From assembly GCA_020854055.1 (NCBI GenBank), contig JADZGD010000044.1, forward strand, positions 1-64,000: a stretch of 64,000 bases of DNA, read 5' to 3'. Under the pieces are notes generated by a model that did no database searches, was not told where the DNA came from, and was given only the letters and a program-made list of their open reading frames with translations. This document shows, one piece after another, positions 34,107-42,192 of this stretch. Position 1 is the stretch's first letter. Each line of letters begins with the position of its first letter. The DNA is from Bryobacterales bacterium (GTDB lineage: Bacteria > Acidobacteriota > Terriglobia > Bryobacterales > Bryobacteraceae). The translations under genes and the position numbers were made by a program.

Positions 34107-34703
34107 ATGTGGATTCGACGGAAAGAAGAGGAAGAAGCGCCGAGGCCGGTTGTTACGCCAACACCGCCCGCCCCGGTAGAGCCGAAGAAGGAGGCAAGCC
34201 CGATGTCGACCATGCCCGGACGGAGTTATGAAGTCGAGAGCCAGAGTCAGAGAGGAGTCGCAGTGATTGGCAAGTCGGTGATTATTAAGGGCCAGATCAT
34301 CAGCCGGGAAGATCTGACCATCGACGGGGAGGTGGAGGGCACCGTCGAAGCACAGGAACACCGTCTCACGATCGGCACCAACGGCAAGGTTCAGGCCGGA
34401 GTCAAGGCCCGGGAAGTGGTGGTGCTCGGCAGCATCAACGGCAATGTCGAGGCGGCGGACAAGATCGACATTCGCAAGGACGCCAAACTGGTGGGAGACA
34501 TCAAAACCGCGCGGATCGTGATTGAAGACGGAGCATTTTTCAAAGGCAGCATCGACATTATTCGTCCGGAAGTGACGAAACCGGCCGCCCAGGCGCCCCG
34601 GGCGCCACAACCGGCCCCGGTTGCCAACGCGGCACCGGCGCCCGCCGCTCCCAAGCCGGCTCCGGCCGCCTCCGGGGCTAGTGTCACCGACACGCGGCGC
34701 TGA
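34107..34703 (+). CDS. Bactofilin (polymer-forming cytoskeletal protein)
   Basis: The 198-residue protein has the central bactofilin right-handed beta-helix (about 50-155: VIGKSVIIKGQIISREDLTI, HRLTIGTNGKVQAGVKAREV, GSINGNVEAADKIDIRKDAK, DIKTARIVIEDGAFFKGSID), flanked by a charged N-terminal tail and an Ala/Pro-rich C-terminal tail. Bactofilins polymerise without nucleotide at the membrane and organise cell shape or envelope synthesis. GGAGGAG precedes the ATG. About 70 bases before the next gene. Confidence 0.9.
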   Translation: MWIRRKEEEEAPRPVVTPTPPAPVEPKKEASPMSTMPGRSYEVESQSQRGVAVIGKSVIIKGQIISREDLTIDGEVEGTVEAQEHRLTIGTNGKVQAGVKAREVVVLGSINGNVEAADKIDIRKDAKLVGDIKTARIVIEDGAFFKGSIDIIRPEVTKPAAQAPRAPQPAPVANAAPAPAAPKPAPAASGASVTDTRR

Positions 34704-34772
34704 GCGGGCAAGAGGTAACCGACGGGAGGCGCCGTGGTGAGCGGCCGCCTCCTGACGAAAGAAGGAGCCAGT

Positions 34773-35471
34773 TTGCTGGGGAAATTGAGGAGGCTGTTGG
34801 CGGGGTCGTCCGTGGGAGCGCGCGGCATTCCGCAGGGCGCGGCATCGGAGCCCCAAAGCCCGCCGCATCTCCGCCGGCACGAGGAGAAGACCTACTCGCG
34901 CCACAGCAACGGGTTGGATCAATTTATCACGGCGATCCGCGACCTGGAACCGATTTCGATCCTCGACCTCTCCGGCGTCAGCCAGGCCAACATCAGCTTC
35001 ATCACCAGCCTGGGACACCGGCTGTATTTTGACGACTTCATGCAGACGCTGGAGCAGAACTTCGGCGCAGGGAATTTCTACGAGAACCAGGCCAATCCAC
35101 AACTGATGGATGGCTTTCTCGGCCAGACACTGAACTATCAAGACAGTTCGTTTCAGGCGGCGCTGATCTGGGATAACCTGGAGTACCTGACGCAGCCGTT
35201 ACTGGGCGCGGTGGTGGACCGGCTATACCGGATTCTGACACCGGGCGCCGTGCTGCTGGCCTTCTTTCACGCCGACGAACACGTTGCCGACATTCCTGCT
35301 TATTCCTACCGTATCGTGGACCAGGCCACACTGTCACTGGCTTCCCGGGGCCGGCGCCGGCCGGCACAATTCTATAACAGCCGGGGGCTGGAACGGTTGT
35401 TCCAACGCTTTGACACCAAGAAGTTCTTCCTCACGCGGGATCACTTGCGCGAAGTGATCGTAAGAAAATAA
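34773..35471 (+). CDS. Methyltransferase-fold protein of unknown function
   Basis: From TTG 34773 (GAAGGAG six bases upstream) the product has 232 residues. ISILDLSGVSQANISFITSL at about 63-82 resembles SAM motif I of class I methyltransferases but with a changed glycine motif; ALIWDNLEYLTQPLL and RLYRILTPGAVLLAFFHADE resemble motifs IV-V. A GTG at 34734 is an in-frame alternative. It lies between the bactofilin and a glycosyltransferase, so an envelope role is possible. Catalytic activity is uncertain because motif I is degenerate. Confidence 0.62.
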   Translation: MLGKLRRLLAGSSVGARGIPQGAASEPQSPPHLRRHEEKTYSRHSNGLDQFITAIRDLEPISILDLSGVSQANISFITSLGHRLYFDDFMQTLEQNFGAGNFYENQANPQLMDGFLGQTLNYQDSSFQAALIWDNLEYLTQPLLGAVVDRLYRILTPGAVLLAFFHADEHVADIPAYSYRIVDQATLSLASRGRRRPAQFYNSRGLERLFQRFDTKKFFLTRDHLREVIVRK

Positions 35472-35489
35472 GTTTCGGGCGCGGCGCTT

Positions 35490-36218
35490 TCACAGCCGGT
35501 AATAGCCTTTGGCCTGCTGCCAGCGGATTCTTGCCAGGTCGAAAAAGGCGTTCAACCCGCGGCCCAGGGTGACTTTGGTCCCCTCCACGTTGTGCCAGCG
35601 AACAGGCAGTTCCACCGCCGGCAGCCGGAGTTTTCTGGCCAGGAAGAGCACTTCGACGTCGAAGCCGAAGCCGTCCAGCCGGGCGCGCCGGAAAATCTCG
35701 CGGGCAGCGTGAGCACGGAAGAGTTTGAAGCCGCACTGGGAATCGCGGTAAGGCAGGCGCATGGAGAGACGCATCAGCAGATTGAAGGTGCGCCCGGCGA
35801 ATTCGCGCAGCGGCGACTGATGGCGCGTAACCAGGCCGCGGTCGAGGGCGCGGGAGCCGATGGCCAGCGCCGCGCCGGTTCTCTCGGCTTCGGCGAGCAG
35901 TTTGTCGAGCTCTTCAATCGGCGTGGAGAGATCGGCGTCGGAAAACAGCCGCCATTCGCCTTTGGCTTCGAGCATGCCGTGGCGCACCGAGAAGCCTTTG
36001 CCACGATTGCCGGGATTGCGCAGAAGCCGGATGGAGCCCTGGAGCGCGGCCCGTTGCCCGACCAGGGCGGCGGTGCCGTCCCGGGAGCCGTCATCGACCA
36101 CGACGATTTCCGAGAAGCTCCACTGGCGGCTCTGGAGATATGCGGTGATGGCGTCCAGGGTTGAGGGTAATCGCTGCTCTTCGTTGTAGGCGGGGATGAC
36201 GATCGAGATCGAGATCAA
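35490..36218 (-). CDS. Glycosyltransferase family 2 (DolP-glucose/mannose synthase-like)
   Basis: The 242-residue protein is a soluble GT-A enzyme: SIVIPAYNEEQRLPSTLD at the start, VVVDDGSRDGTAALV (nucleotide-binding Asp), GNRGKGFSVRHGML, and FSDADLSTPIEELDKL with the DxD-type metal motif (about 94-96). QCGFKLFRAHAAREIF and the VRWHNVEGTKV tail are typical of polyprenyl-phosphate glucose/mannose synthases (DPM1/ALG5/GtrB class). No transmembrane helices. It would charge a polyprenyl phosphate with one sugar at the inner membrane. Confidence 0.85.
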   Translation of the reverse strand: MISISIVIPAYNEEQRLPSTLDAITAYLQSRQWSFSEIVVVDDGSRDGTAALVGQRAALQGSIRLLRNPGNRGKGFSVRHGMLEAKGEWRLFSDADLSTPIEELDKLLAEAERTGAALAIGSRALDRGLVTRHQSPLREFAGRTFNLLMRLSMRLPYRDSQCGFKLFRAHAAREIFRRARLDGFGFDVEVLFLARKLRLPAVELPVRWHNVEGTKVTLGRGLNAFFDLARIRWQQAKGYYRL

Positions 36219-36357
36219 GCGACAATTATAATCGCCGCGGCCGCGGTGAACGCAAACTTTGACGCCCGCCGAGGCCGCATGACAGAATTGAAGTTACCGC
36301 GGCGCTCCCGCCGGGCGCGGTTGCGAATACGCCTCACTCGTTCCCTGGAGATGCACA

Positions 36358-37851
36358 TTGTCGCTCGAAGATGAGCTGTTTGAACAGCGTCTGGATCGCG
36401 TTGCCGAAATTGAAGCGCTTGGGTTCCGGCCCTACGGGCAGCGTTTCGATTTCACTCATACCATTCCACAGATACTAGCCGAATACGGCTCTCACGGCGC
36501 CGAACAGTTGGAGCCGAAGGTGCAGGTTCGCGTGGCCGGGCGCATCCAGACGGTGCGCCGGATGGGGAAGGCAGGATTCATTCATCTGAGCCAGGGCGGC
36601 GAACGGCTTCAGGTTTATGTCCGCAAGGACGCCGTTGAGGAGAACGATTTCAAGCTGTATCAGAACCTGGATTTAGGCGATCTGATCGGCGTGGACGGTT
36701 ATCTTTTCCGCACGCGCACCGGCGAGTTGAGCGTGCACGTGGAAAAGATCCACTTTCTGGCCAAGACACTGTTGGCGATGCCGGAGAAGTTTCATGGGCT
36801 GGAGGACGTTGAACTTCGCTACCGCCAGCGCTATCTGGACCTGATTGCCAATCCGGATTCACGCCGGGTGTTTGTGACCCGGGCGGCGATCGTCAACTCC
36901 CTGCGGCGGCAACTGGAACAGCGGGGATTCATCGAGGTGGAGACGCCGATGATGCAGCCGCTTTATGGCGGCGCCACGGCGAAGCCGTTCCGCACGCATC
37001 ACAACACGCTGGATATCGACCTGTATTTGCGTATTGCCCCGGAACTCTATCTGAAACGGTTGATCGTAGGCGGGCTGGACCGGGTCTATGAGATCAACCG
37101 CAATTTTCGTAACGAGGGAATCTCCACGCAGCACAACCCGGAGTTCACGATGCTGGAGTTCTATCAGGCGTACACCGATTACCGGGGGTTGATGGATCTG
37201 ACGGTGGAGATGTTGCGGCAAACGGCGCTGGATGCCACCGGGGGAACCGAGGTGAGCTACCAGGGTGAGCGGCTCGATTTTGGCAACGTGCGGCGGTTCT
37301 CGATGCGCGAGGCCGTGATCGAATTCTGGAAAGGCGGGGAGCGGCCGGCGATGGAGCAGGTGAAGGATCCCGAGTGGCTGCTAAAGCACTCGTCCAAGGC
37401 GGTTCCGGGAGAGGCGCTGGTGGAGATTTTCGAGAACCACGCGGAGCGCTCGCTGACGCAGCCAACCATTATTTACGACTATCCGGTGGAGGTCTCGCCG
37501 CTATCCAAGAACAAGCCGGATGAGCCGGAGATGGTGGAACGATTCGAAATCTACGCCGCGGGCATGGAGATCGGCAACGCATACACGGAGTTGAACGATC
37601 CGTTGGAGCAGTTGCGGCGGTTCGACCTGCAACTGGCGATGAGGGAGCGCGGCGACGAAGAAGCGCACCAGATGGACGAGGATTTCGTTCGCGCGCTGTG
37701 TTACGGCATGCCGCCCACGGGCGGTGAAGGGCTGGGTATTGACCGGATGACGATGATCTTCACCGATTCACCGTCTATTCGCGACGTGATCCTGTTTCCA
37801 CTGCTGCGGCCCGAAGGGCCGATCGGCGTGGCTGACAAGTTGCGCCGGTAG
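36358..37851 (+). CDS. lysS: Lysyl-tRNA synthetase, class II
   Basis: The 497-residue protein has the OB-fold anticodon-binding domain (about 50-150: VAGRIQTVRRMGKAGFIHLS) and the class II catalytic domain with motif 1 (FIEVETPMMQPLYGGATAKP), motif 2 (YEINRNFRNEGISTQHNPEF) and motif 3 (PTGGEGLGIDRMTMIFTDSP followed by SIRDVILFPLLRP). It ligates lysine to tRNA-Lys. The start codon is TTG at 36358, with CTGGAG upstream. The FtsX-like gene follows 94 bases later. Confidence 0.95.
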   Translation: MSLEDELFEQRLDRVAEIEALGFRPYGQRFDFTHTIPQILAEYGSHGAEQLEPKVQVRVAGRIQTVRRMGKAGFIHLSQGGERLQVYVRKDAVEENDFKLYQNLDLGDLIGVDGYLFRTRTGELSVHVEKIHFLAKTLLAMPEKFHGLEDVELRYRQRYLDLIANPDSRRVFVTRAAIVNSLRRQLEQRGFIEVETPMMQPLYGGATAKPFRTHHNTLDIDLYLRIAPELYLKRLIVGGLDRVYEINRNFRNEGISTQHNPEFTMLEFYQAYTDYRGLMDLTVEMLRQTALDATGGTEVSYQGERLDFGNVRRFSMREAVIEFWKGGERPAMEQVKDPEWLLKHSSKAVPGEALVEIFENHAERSLTQPTIIYDYPVEVSPLSKNKPDEPEMVERFEIYAAGMEIGNAYTELNDPLEQLRRFDLQLAMRERGDEEAHQMDEDFVRALCYGMPPTGGEGLGIDRMTMIFTDSPSIRDVILFPLLRPEGPIGVADKLRR

Positions 37852-37945
37852 GGGACCGCTCCCCCGCGGCCGCGGCTCTGATTGACGCCGCCGCCGCGGA
37901 AGGCAAGTGTTTGTTTGAATCAGCACCTGAAAGGGTGCGTCACCG

Positions 37946-39178
37946 ATGCGCCAGTTCGAATTTTTTGTCGCCAACCGTTACCTGCGGGCCAAACGCAAGC
38001 AGGCGATGATCTCCGTCATTACCGGAATTTCGGTGCTGGGGGTGGCGGCGGGCGTGATGGCGCTGGTGATTGCGCTGGCGATCAACAACGGATTCCGCGG
38101 AACGCTGCAATCGAGCCTTTTGGGAGCCACGGCGCACGTCACCGTACTCGAGAAGAACCCGGGACCGGGCATCACCAACTGGCAGGAGATTATTCCGCGC
38201 CTGGTGAAACTGCCGCACGTGGTTTCAGCGTCGCCGACGCTCTATGCTCCGGTGATGCTGGTGGGGGCGGCGCAATCCTCCGGCTGCGTGATCAAGGGCA
38301 TCGTTCCCGAACCGGGGCCGCAGTTGCCAGCGGCGCTGCGCAAGCTGGGCCCGGAGGCGCTGGCGGGATTGCGCGCCAACGAACCGTTTCCCGGGATTGT
38401 ACTGGGCGCGCAACTGGCGCTTTCGTCCGGTTCCAAGGTGGGCCAGTTGGTCTCGGTGATCAGCCCGCAGGGCGAGTTGACGCCGTTCGGACCCCGCTCG
38501 GCGACGTTCCGGTTCCGGGTGGTGGGGACGTTCGAATCAGGCTTCTATGATCTCGATTCGACCTGGGCGTTCATTTCACTCGAACAGGCGCAGCGTATCG
38601 AGTCGGTTGAGAACACGGTGAACGCGATCGAGTTGAAGCTGGATGACATCTACAAGGCGCCGCAGGTGGCGGCGGCCATCAGCAAGATGGTGGGACCGAA
38701 ACTGGATGCCACCACCTGGATGGAGCAGAATCATGCGCTGCTCAATGCCTTGAAGATGGAGCGCTACGTGACGGTGATCACCATCGGGCTCATCGTGCTG
38801 GTGGCCGGGCTCAACATTCTGATCTCACTGGTGATGATGGTGATGGAGAAGTACCGCGATATCGCCATCCTCATGTCGATGGGCGCGCGGGCGGAGCAGA
38901 TCCGGCGGATCTTCGTGCTTCAAGGCGTGATGATCGGCGTGGTGGGAACGGCGATCGGCCTCATCCTGGGCTACGGGCTGAGTCTGGCGGCCGATCACTA
39001 CCGGTGGATTCCGCTGGATGAACAGGTCTATGCGCTGAGCTATGTGCCGTTTGACCCGCGATGGTTCGACGGAATCTGGATTGCGGCGATCGCCATCGGG
39101 GTCAGTCTGATTGCCACGCTTTATCCGGCGCGGACCGCCACCCGGGTGGCGCCGGCCGAGGCGCTGCGCTACGAATAA
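37946..39178 (+). CDS. Lipoprotein-release ABC permease, LolC/LolE (FtsX-like) family
   Basis: The 410-residue protein has one transmembrane segment near the N-terminus (about 22-48), a large periplasmic MacB_PCD-type domain (about 50-265) and three C-terminal helices (about 275-400, FtsX: VTVITIGLIVLVAGLNILIS, DIAILMSMGARAEQIRRIFV, ISLIATLYPARTATRVAPAE region). This is the LolC/E topology for pulling lipoproteins out of the inner membrane. The partner ATPase gene lolD is not adjacent; the next gene is convergent nuoM. lysS-lolC-lolD order is common in bacteria, so lolD has probably moved or is elsewhere. Confidence 0.87.
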   Translation: MRQFEFFVANRYLRAKRKQAMISVITGISVLGVAAGVMALVIALAINNGFRGTLQSSLLGATAHVTVLEKNPGPGITNWQEIIPRLVKLPHVVSASPTLYAPVMLVGAAQSSGCVIKGIVPEPGPQLPAALRKLGPEALAGLRANEPFPGIVLGAQLALSSGSKVGQLVSVISPQGELTPFGPRSATFRFRVVGTFESGFYDLDSTWAFISLEQAQRIESVENTVNAIELKLDDIYKAPQVAAAISKMVGPKLDATTWMEQNHALLNALKMERYVTVITIGLIVLVAGLNILISLVMMVMEKYRDIAILMSMGARAEQIRRIFVLQGVMIGVVGTAIGLILGYGLSLAADHYRWIPLDEQVYALSYVPFDPRWFDGIWIAAIAIGVSLIATLYPARTATRVAPAEALRYE

Positions 39179-39180
39179 AC

Positions 39181-40719
39181 CTAACGCTTGCTGGCGACGG
39201 TGACCGCCAGCGGGTTGGGCAGGTTGTGCGCGGCGTAGTAGCCGGGGCGGACGCGTTCGACCACCTGGGCTACGGGACGCTCCATGATGTCGAAAAACGG
39301 CTTGGGGTAGATACCGATCCAGAATGCGCAGGCGAGCAGCGGAGCGAAGACGGCCATCTCGCGGATGGAGAGATCCGGCAGCAGCTTATTCTTGTCGCCC
39401 AGTTCGCCGAACGTGGTCCGCTGATAGAGCCAGAGCAGATAGGCGGCTCCGAGCGCGATACCCACACCGACCCAAATGGCCCAACTGATGGATGCCTCAT
39501 AGGCTCCCTTGAGGACCGTAATCTCGCCGATGAAGCCGTTGAGCGGCGGCAGTCCCATGGAGGAGAGCGCCGTGATGAGGAAGACGATCGAGAAGACCGG
39601 CATCACTTTGAACAGGCCGCCGTACTCGGAGATCTCCCGCGTGTGGCGGCGCTCGTAAACGACGCCCACGATGAGGAAGAGCATGCCGGTGGAGATGCCG
39701 TGATTGATCTGCTGAAGCATCGATCCGGCCAGGCCGGCGGGGTTTAGCGCGAAGATGCCGAGTGTGCAGAAGCCCAGGTGGCTGACCGAAGAGTAAGCCA
39801 CCAGCTTCTTCCAATCCTTCTGCATCAGGCTGACCAGGGCTCCGTAGACGATGGCGATGATGGATAGTAAAGCCATTACGTAGATGATGGTCGCGTTGCT
39901 GGCCGCGTCGGGCAGCAGGGGCAGGGAAAAGCGCAGGAAGCCGTACGTCCCCATCTTAAGCAGTACACTGGCCAGGATCACCGAACCAGCCGTGGGCGCT
40001 TCCACGTGGGCATCGGGCAGCCAGGTGTGGAAGGGGAACATGGGCACCTTGACCGCAAAGCCGATGAAGAAGGCCCAGAAGACCCACCACTGGACGCCGG
40101 AGGAGAGCGAGATGTGGAGCAGGTCCTGAAAGCCGAAGGAATAGAACTGGTGCTGGCTGTAGTGTTGGAAGTAAAGCGTCAGGATGCCCAGGAGCATCAG
40201 CACGGAGCCGATCAGCGTGTAGATCATGAACTTGATGGCTGCGTACTGGCGGCGCGGGCCGCCCCAGATGGCGATGATGAAGTACATCGGCACCAGCACC
40301 AGTTCCCAGAACACGAAGAAGAGCAGGAAATCGAGCGACATGAATACGCCCATCATTCCCACTTGCAACAGCAGGAAGTAGGCGTAGTATTCCTTCAGCC
40401 GCGTGTCGATGGCTTTCCAACTGGCCAGGACGGCGATGAAGCCGAGCAGTCCGGTCAACTCGACCAGTAGGAGACCGTAGCCGTCGATGCCGAGGTGGTA
40501 CGTGGCCCCGATGGAAGGAATCCAGTTGGCTTTTTCCACAAACTGGAAGTCCTGATGCCGGTCAAAGTGGGTAATCAGGGGTAAACAGACGAGAAATCCG
40601 CAAAAAGAAGCGATGTTCGCCCACCATTTCACCGCCCGCTTGTTGGAGGCGGGGATTGCCAGAAGAATCAACAATCCAACAAGCGGAGTGAACAGGACGA
40701 TGGAGAGAATATGATCCAT
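39181..40719 (-). CDS. nuoM: NADH-quinone oxidoreductase subunit M
   Basis: The 512-residue polytopic protein has the antiporter-like core of complex I subunit M: FFVFWELVLVPMYFIIAIWG with the key Glu in transmembrane helix 5, PMFPFHTWLPDAHVEAPTAG with the Lys/His channel residues, and VAYSSVSHLGFCTLGIFALN. NuoM is one of three proton-pumping subunits and normally sits with nuoL and nuoN. Here it stands alone between the lolE-like gene and the NtrX-like gene. It ends two bases after the stop codon of the convergent lolE gene. Confidence 0.93.
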   Translation of the reverse strand: MDHILSIVLFTPLVGLLILLAIPASNKRAVKWWANIASFCGFLVCLPLITHFDRHQDFQFVEKANWIPSIGATYHLGIDGYGLLLVELTGLLGFIAVLASWKAIDTRLKEYYAYFLLLQVGMMGVFMSLDFLLFFVFWELVLVPMYFIIAIWGGPRRQYAAIKFMIYTLIGSVLMLLGILTLYFQHYSQHQFYSFGFQDLLHISLSSGVQWWVFWAFFIGFAVKVPMFPFHTWLPDAHVEAPTAGSVILASVLLKMGTYGFLRFSLPLLPDAASNATIIYVMALLSIIAIVYGALVSLMQKDWKKLVAYSSVSHLGFCTLGIFALNPAGLAGSMLQQINHGISTGMLFLIVGVVYERRHTREISEYGGLFKVMPVFSIVFLITALSSMGLPPLNGFIGEITVLKGAYEASISWAIWVGVGIALGAAYLLWLYQRTTFGELGDKNKLLPDLSIREMAVFAPLLACAFWIGIYPKPFFDIMERPVAQVVERVRPGYYAAHNLPNPLAVTVASKR

Positions 40720-40827
40720 GTCGACGGTCCTACCGAATCCGAGCGCGAAGCCCCATCTTATAGGACCGTGGAAGGTGACCGCAAGCGAAACCGGACAATT
40801 CGATCCGTCAACCGGATGTTGAGCAGG

Positions 40828-42192
40828 CTACTCCTTGAGCGCGATGCCAAGCGCCTTCATTTTGCGGTAGAGGTTGCTGCGCTCGAGCCCCAACAGTTCG
40901 GCTGCGCGGGTGACGTTTCCCTTGGTTTCTTCCAGCTTGCGAAGAATGTAGTCGCGTTCGGCCGCTTCGCGGACTTCCTGGAGGCTGCCGAAGCGGTCCA
41001 CCGGGCGGTCGAAGACGGCGCGGCGGGCGGAGTTGAGCGGGATGTGGCGGGCGTCGAGACGTACCTGCGGGTTCATGATGACGATGCGCTCCATCAGGTT
41101 GCGCAACTCGCGCACGTTTCCGGGCCAGGTGTATTCCTGCAGCGCGCGGTAAGCCTCCTCGGTGAGTTCTTTCGGTTTGCGGCCGTAGGCGGTGGTAAAC
41201 TCCCTCAGGAAATGGCCCGCTAGCAGGGGGACATCCTCGATGCGCTCGCGCAGCGGCGGGACATAGAAGGGGATGACGTTCAGCCGGTAGAAGAGGTCTT
41301 CGCGGAAATTGCCCCGTTCGATCTCCACTTCGAGGTTCTTGTTGGTGGCGGCGATGACGCGTACGTCCACCTTGACGGTTTCAGCCGCGCCGACCGGTTC
41401 GAAACGCTGCTCCTCGATGGAGCGCAGGACTTTGGCCTGGGTGCGCAGGCTCATGTCGCCCACTTCATCCAGGAAAAGGCTACCGCCGTCGGCCTTCTGG
41501 AACTTGCCCACCTTATCCTCGGCCGCGCCGGGGAAGGCTCCCTGGCGATGACCGAACAGTTCGCTTTCGATCATTTCCTCGGGGATGGTGGCGCAGTTGA
41601 CTTCGATGAAGGCTTCGTTGGCGCGGGGGCTCAGCCGGTGGATGGCATGGGCCACCAGTTGCTTGCCGGTGCCGCTTTCACCGTAGATGAGAACGCGGCC
41701 GTTGGTGCCTGACATCAGGGTCAACTGCTGGCGCAAGGCCTTCATCGGCACGCTTTCGCCGATGATCAGAGGCGTCTCCGCGCCATCCGCTTTCAGCCGC
41801 AGCAGTTCCAGCTCCATCCGGCGCTGCTGGACGGCGTTCTTCAATACGACGGTGACCTTGCCGATGGTGAGAGGTTTTTCGATAAAGTCGAAGGCGCCGA
41901 GTTTCGTGGCGCGAACGGCCGATTCGATGCTGCCGTGGCCAGAGATCATGACCACCGAGGGACGGTCCTGGGGCGGGATCTCCTGAATGCGGGCCAATGT
42001 TTCGAGGCCGTCGATTCCGGCGAGCCAGATGTCGAGCATCACCACGTCATAGGGCTGGCGGGGAAGTTCGGCGAGGCAGGTCTCCCCGCTTTCCACCGCC
42101 ACCACGTCGTAACCTTCGTCCTCGAGCACGCCGGACAAGGAACGGCGGATGGCCGGTTCGTCATCGACGATCAGCACCTTCGGCTTCTTCAT
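40828..42192 (-). CDS. Sigma-54-dependent response regulator, NtrX-like, with altered GAFTGA loop
   Basis: The 454-residue protein has a receiver domain (Asp10/Asp11, phosphoacceptor Asp54, Lys106), an AAA+ domain (about 138-380; Walker A GESGTGKQ at 171-178, Walker B GGSLFLDEVGD) and a C-terminal Fis-type helix-turn-helix (about 418-450: NVTRAAELLGLERSNLYRKM). In sigma-54 activators the loop GAFTGA contacts sigma-54; here it reads GAFPGA at 218-223, with the codon CCC at 41530-41532 instead of ACC. Its start overlaps the stop of the NtrY-like kinase gene (ATGA), so the two form a two-component pair, probably for nitrogen or redox state. Confidence 0.9.
   Translation of the reverse strand: MKKPKVLIVDDEPAIRRSLSGVLEDEGYDVVAVESGETCLAELPRQPYDVVMLDIWLAGIDGLETLARIQEIPPQDRPSVVMISGHGSIESAVRATKLGAFDFIEKPLTIGKVTVVLKNAVQQRRMELELLRLKADGAETPLIIGESVPMKALRQQLTLMSGTNGRVLIYGESGTGKQLVAHAIHRLSPRANEAFIEVNCATIPEEMIESELFGHRQGAFPGAAEDKVGKFQKADGGSLFLDEVGDMSLRTQAKVLRSIEEQRFEPVGAAETVKVDVRVIAATNKNLEVEIERGNFREDLFYRLNVIPFYVPPLRERIEDVPLLAGHFLREFTTAYGRKPKELTEEAYRALQEYTWPGNVRELRNLMERIVIMNPQVRLDARHIPLNSARRAVFDRPVDRFGSLQEVREAAERDYILRKLEETKGNVTRAAELLGLERSNLYRKMKALGIALKE

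Noticed and set aside
33843..35141. 432-codon minus-strand frame
   Set aside because: It covers the bactofilin and the next gene in antisense and has low-complexity composition with no family match.
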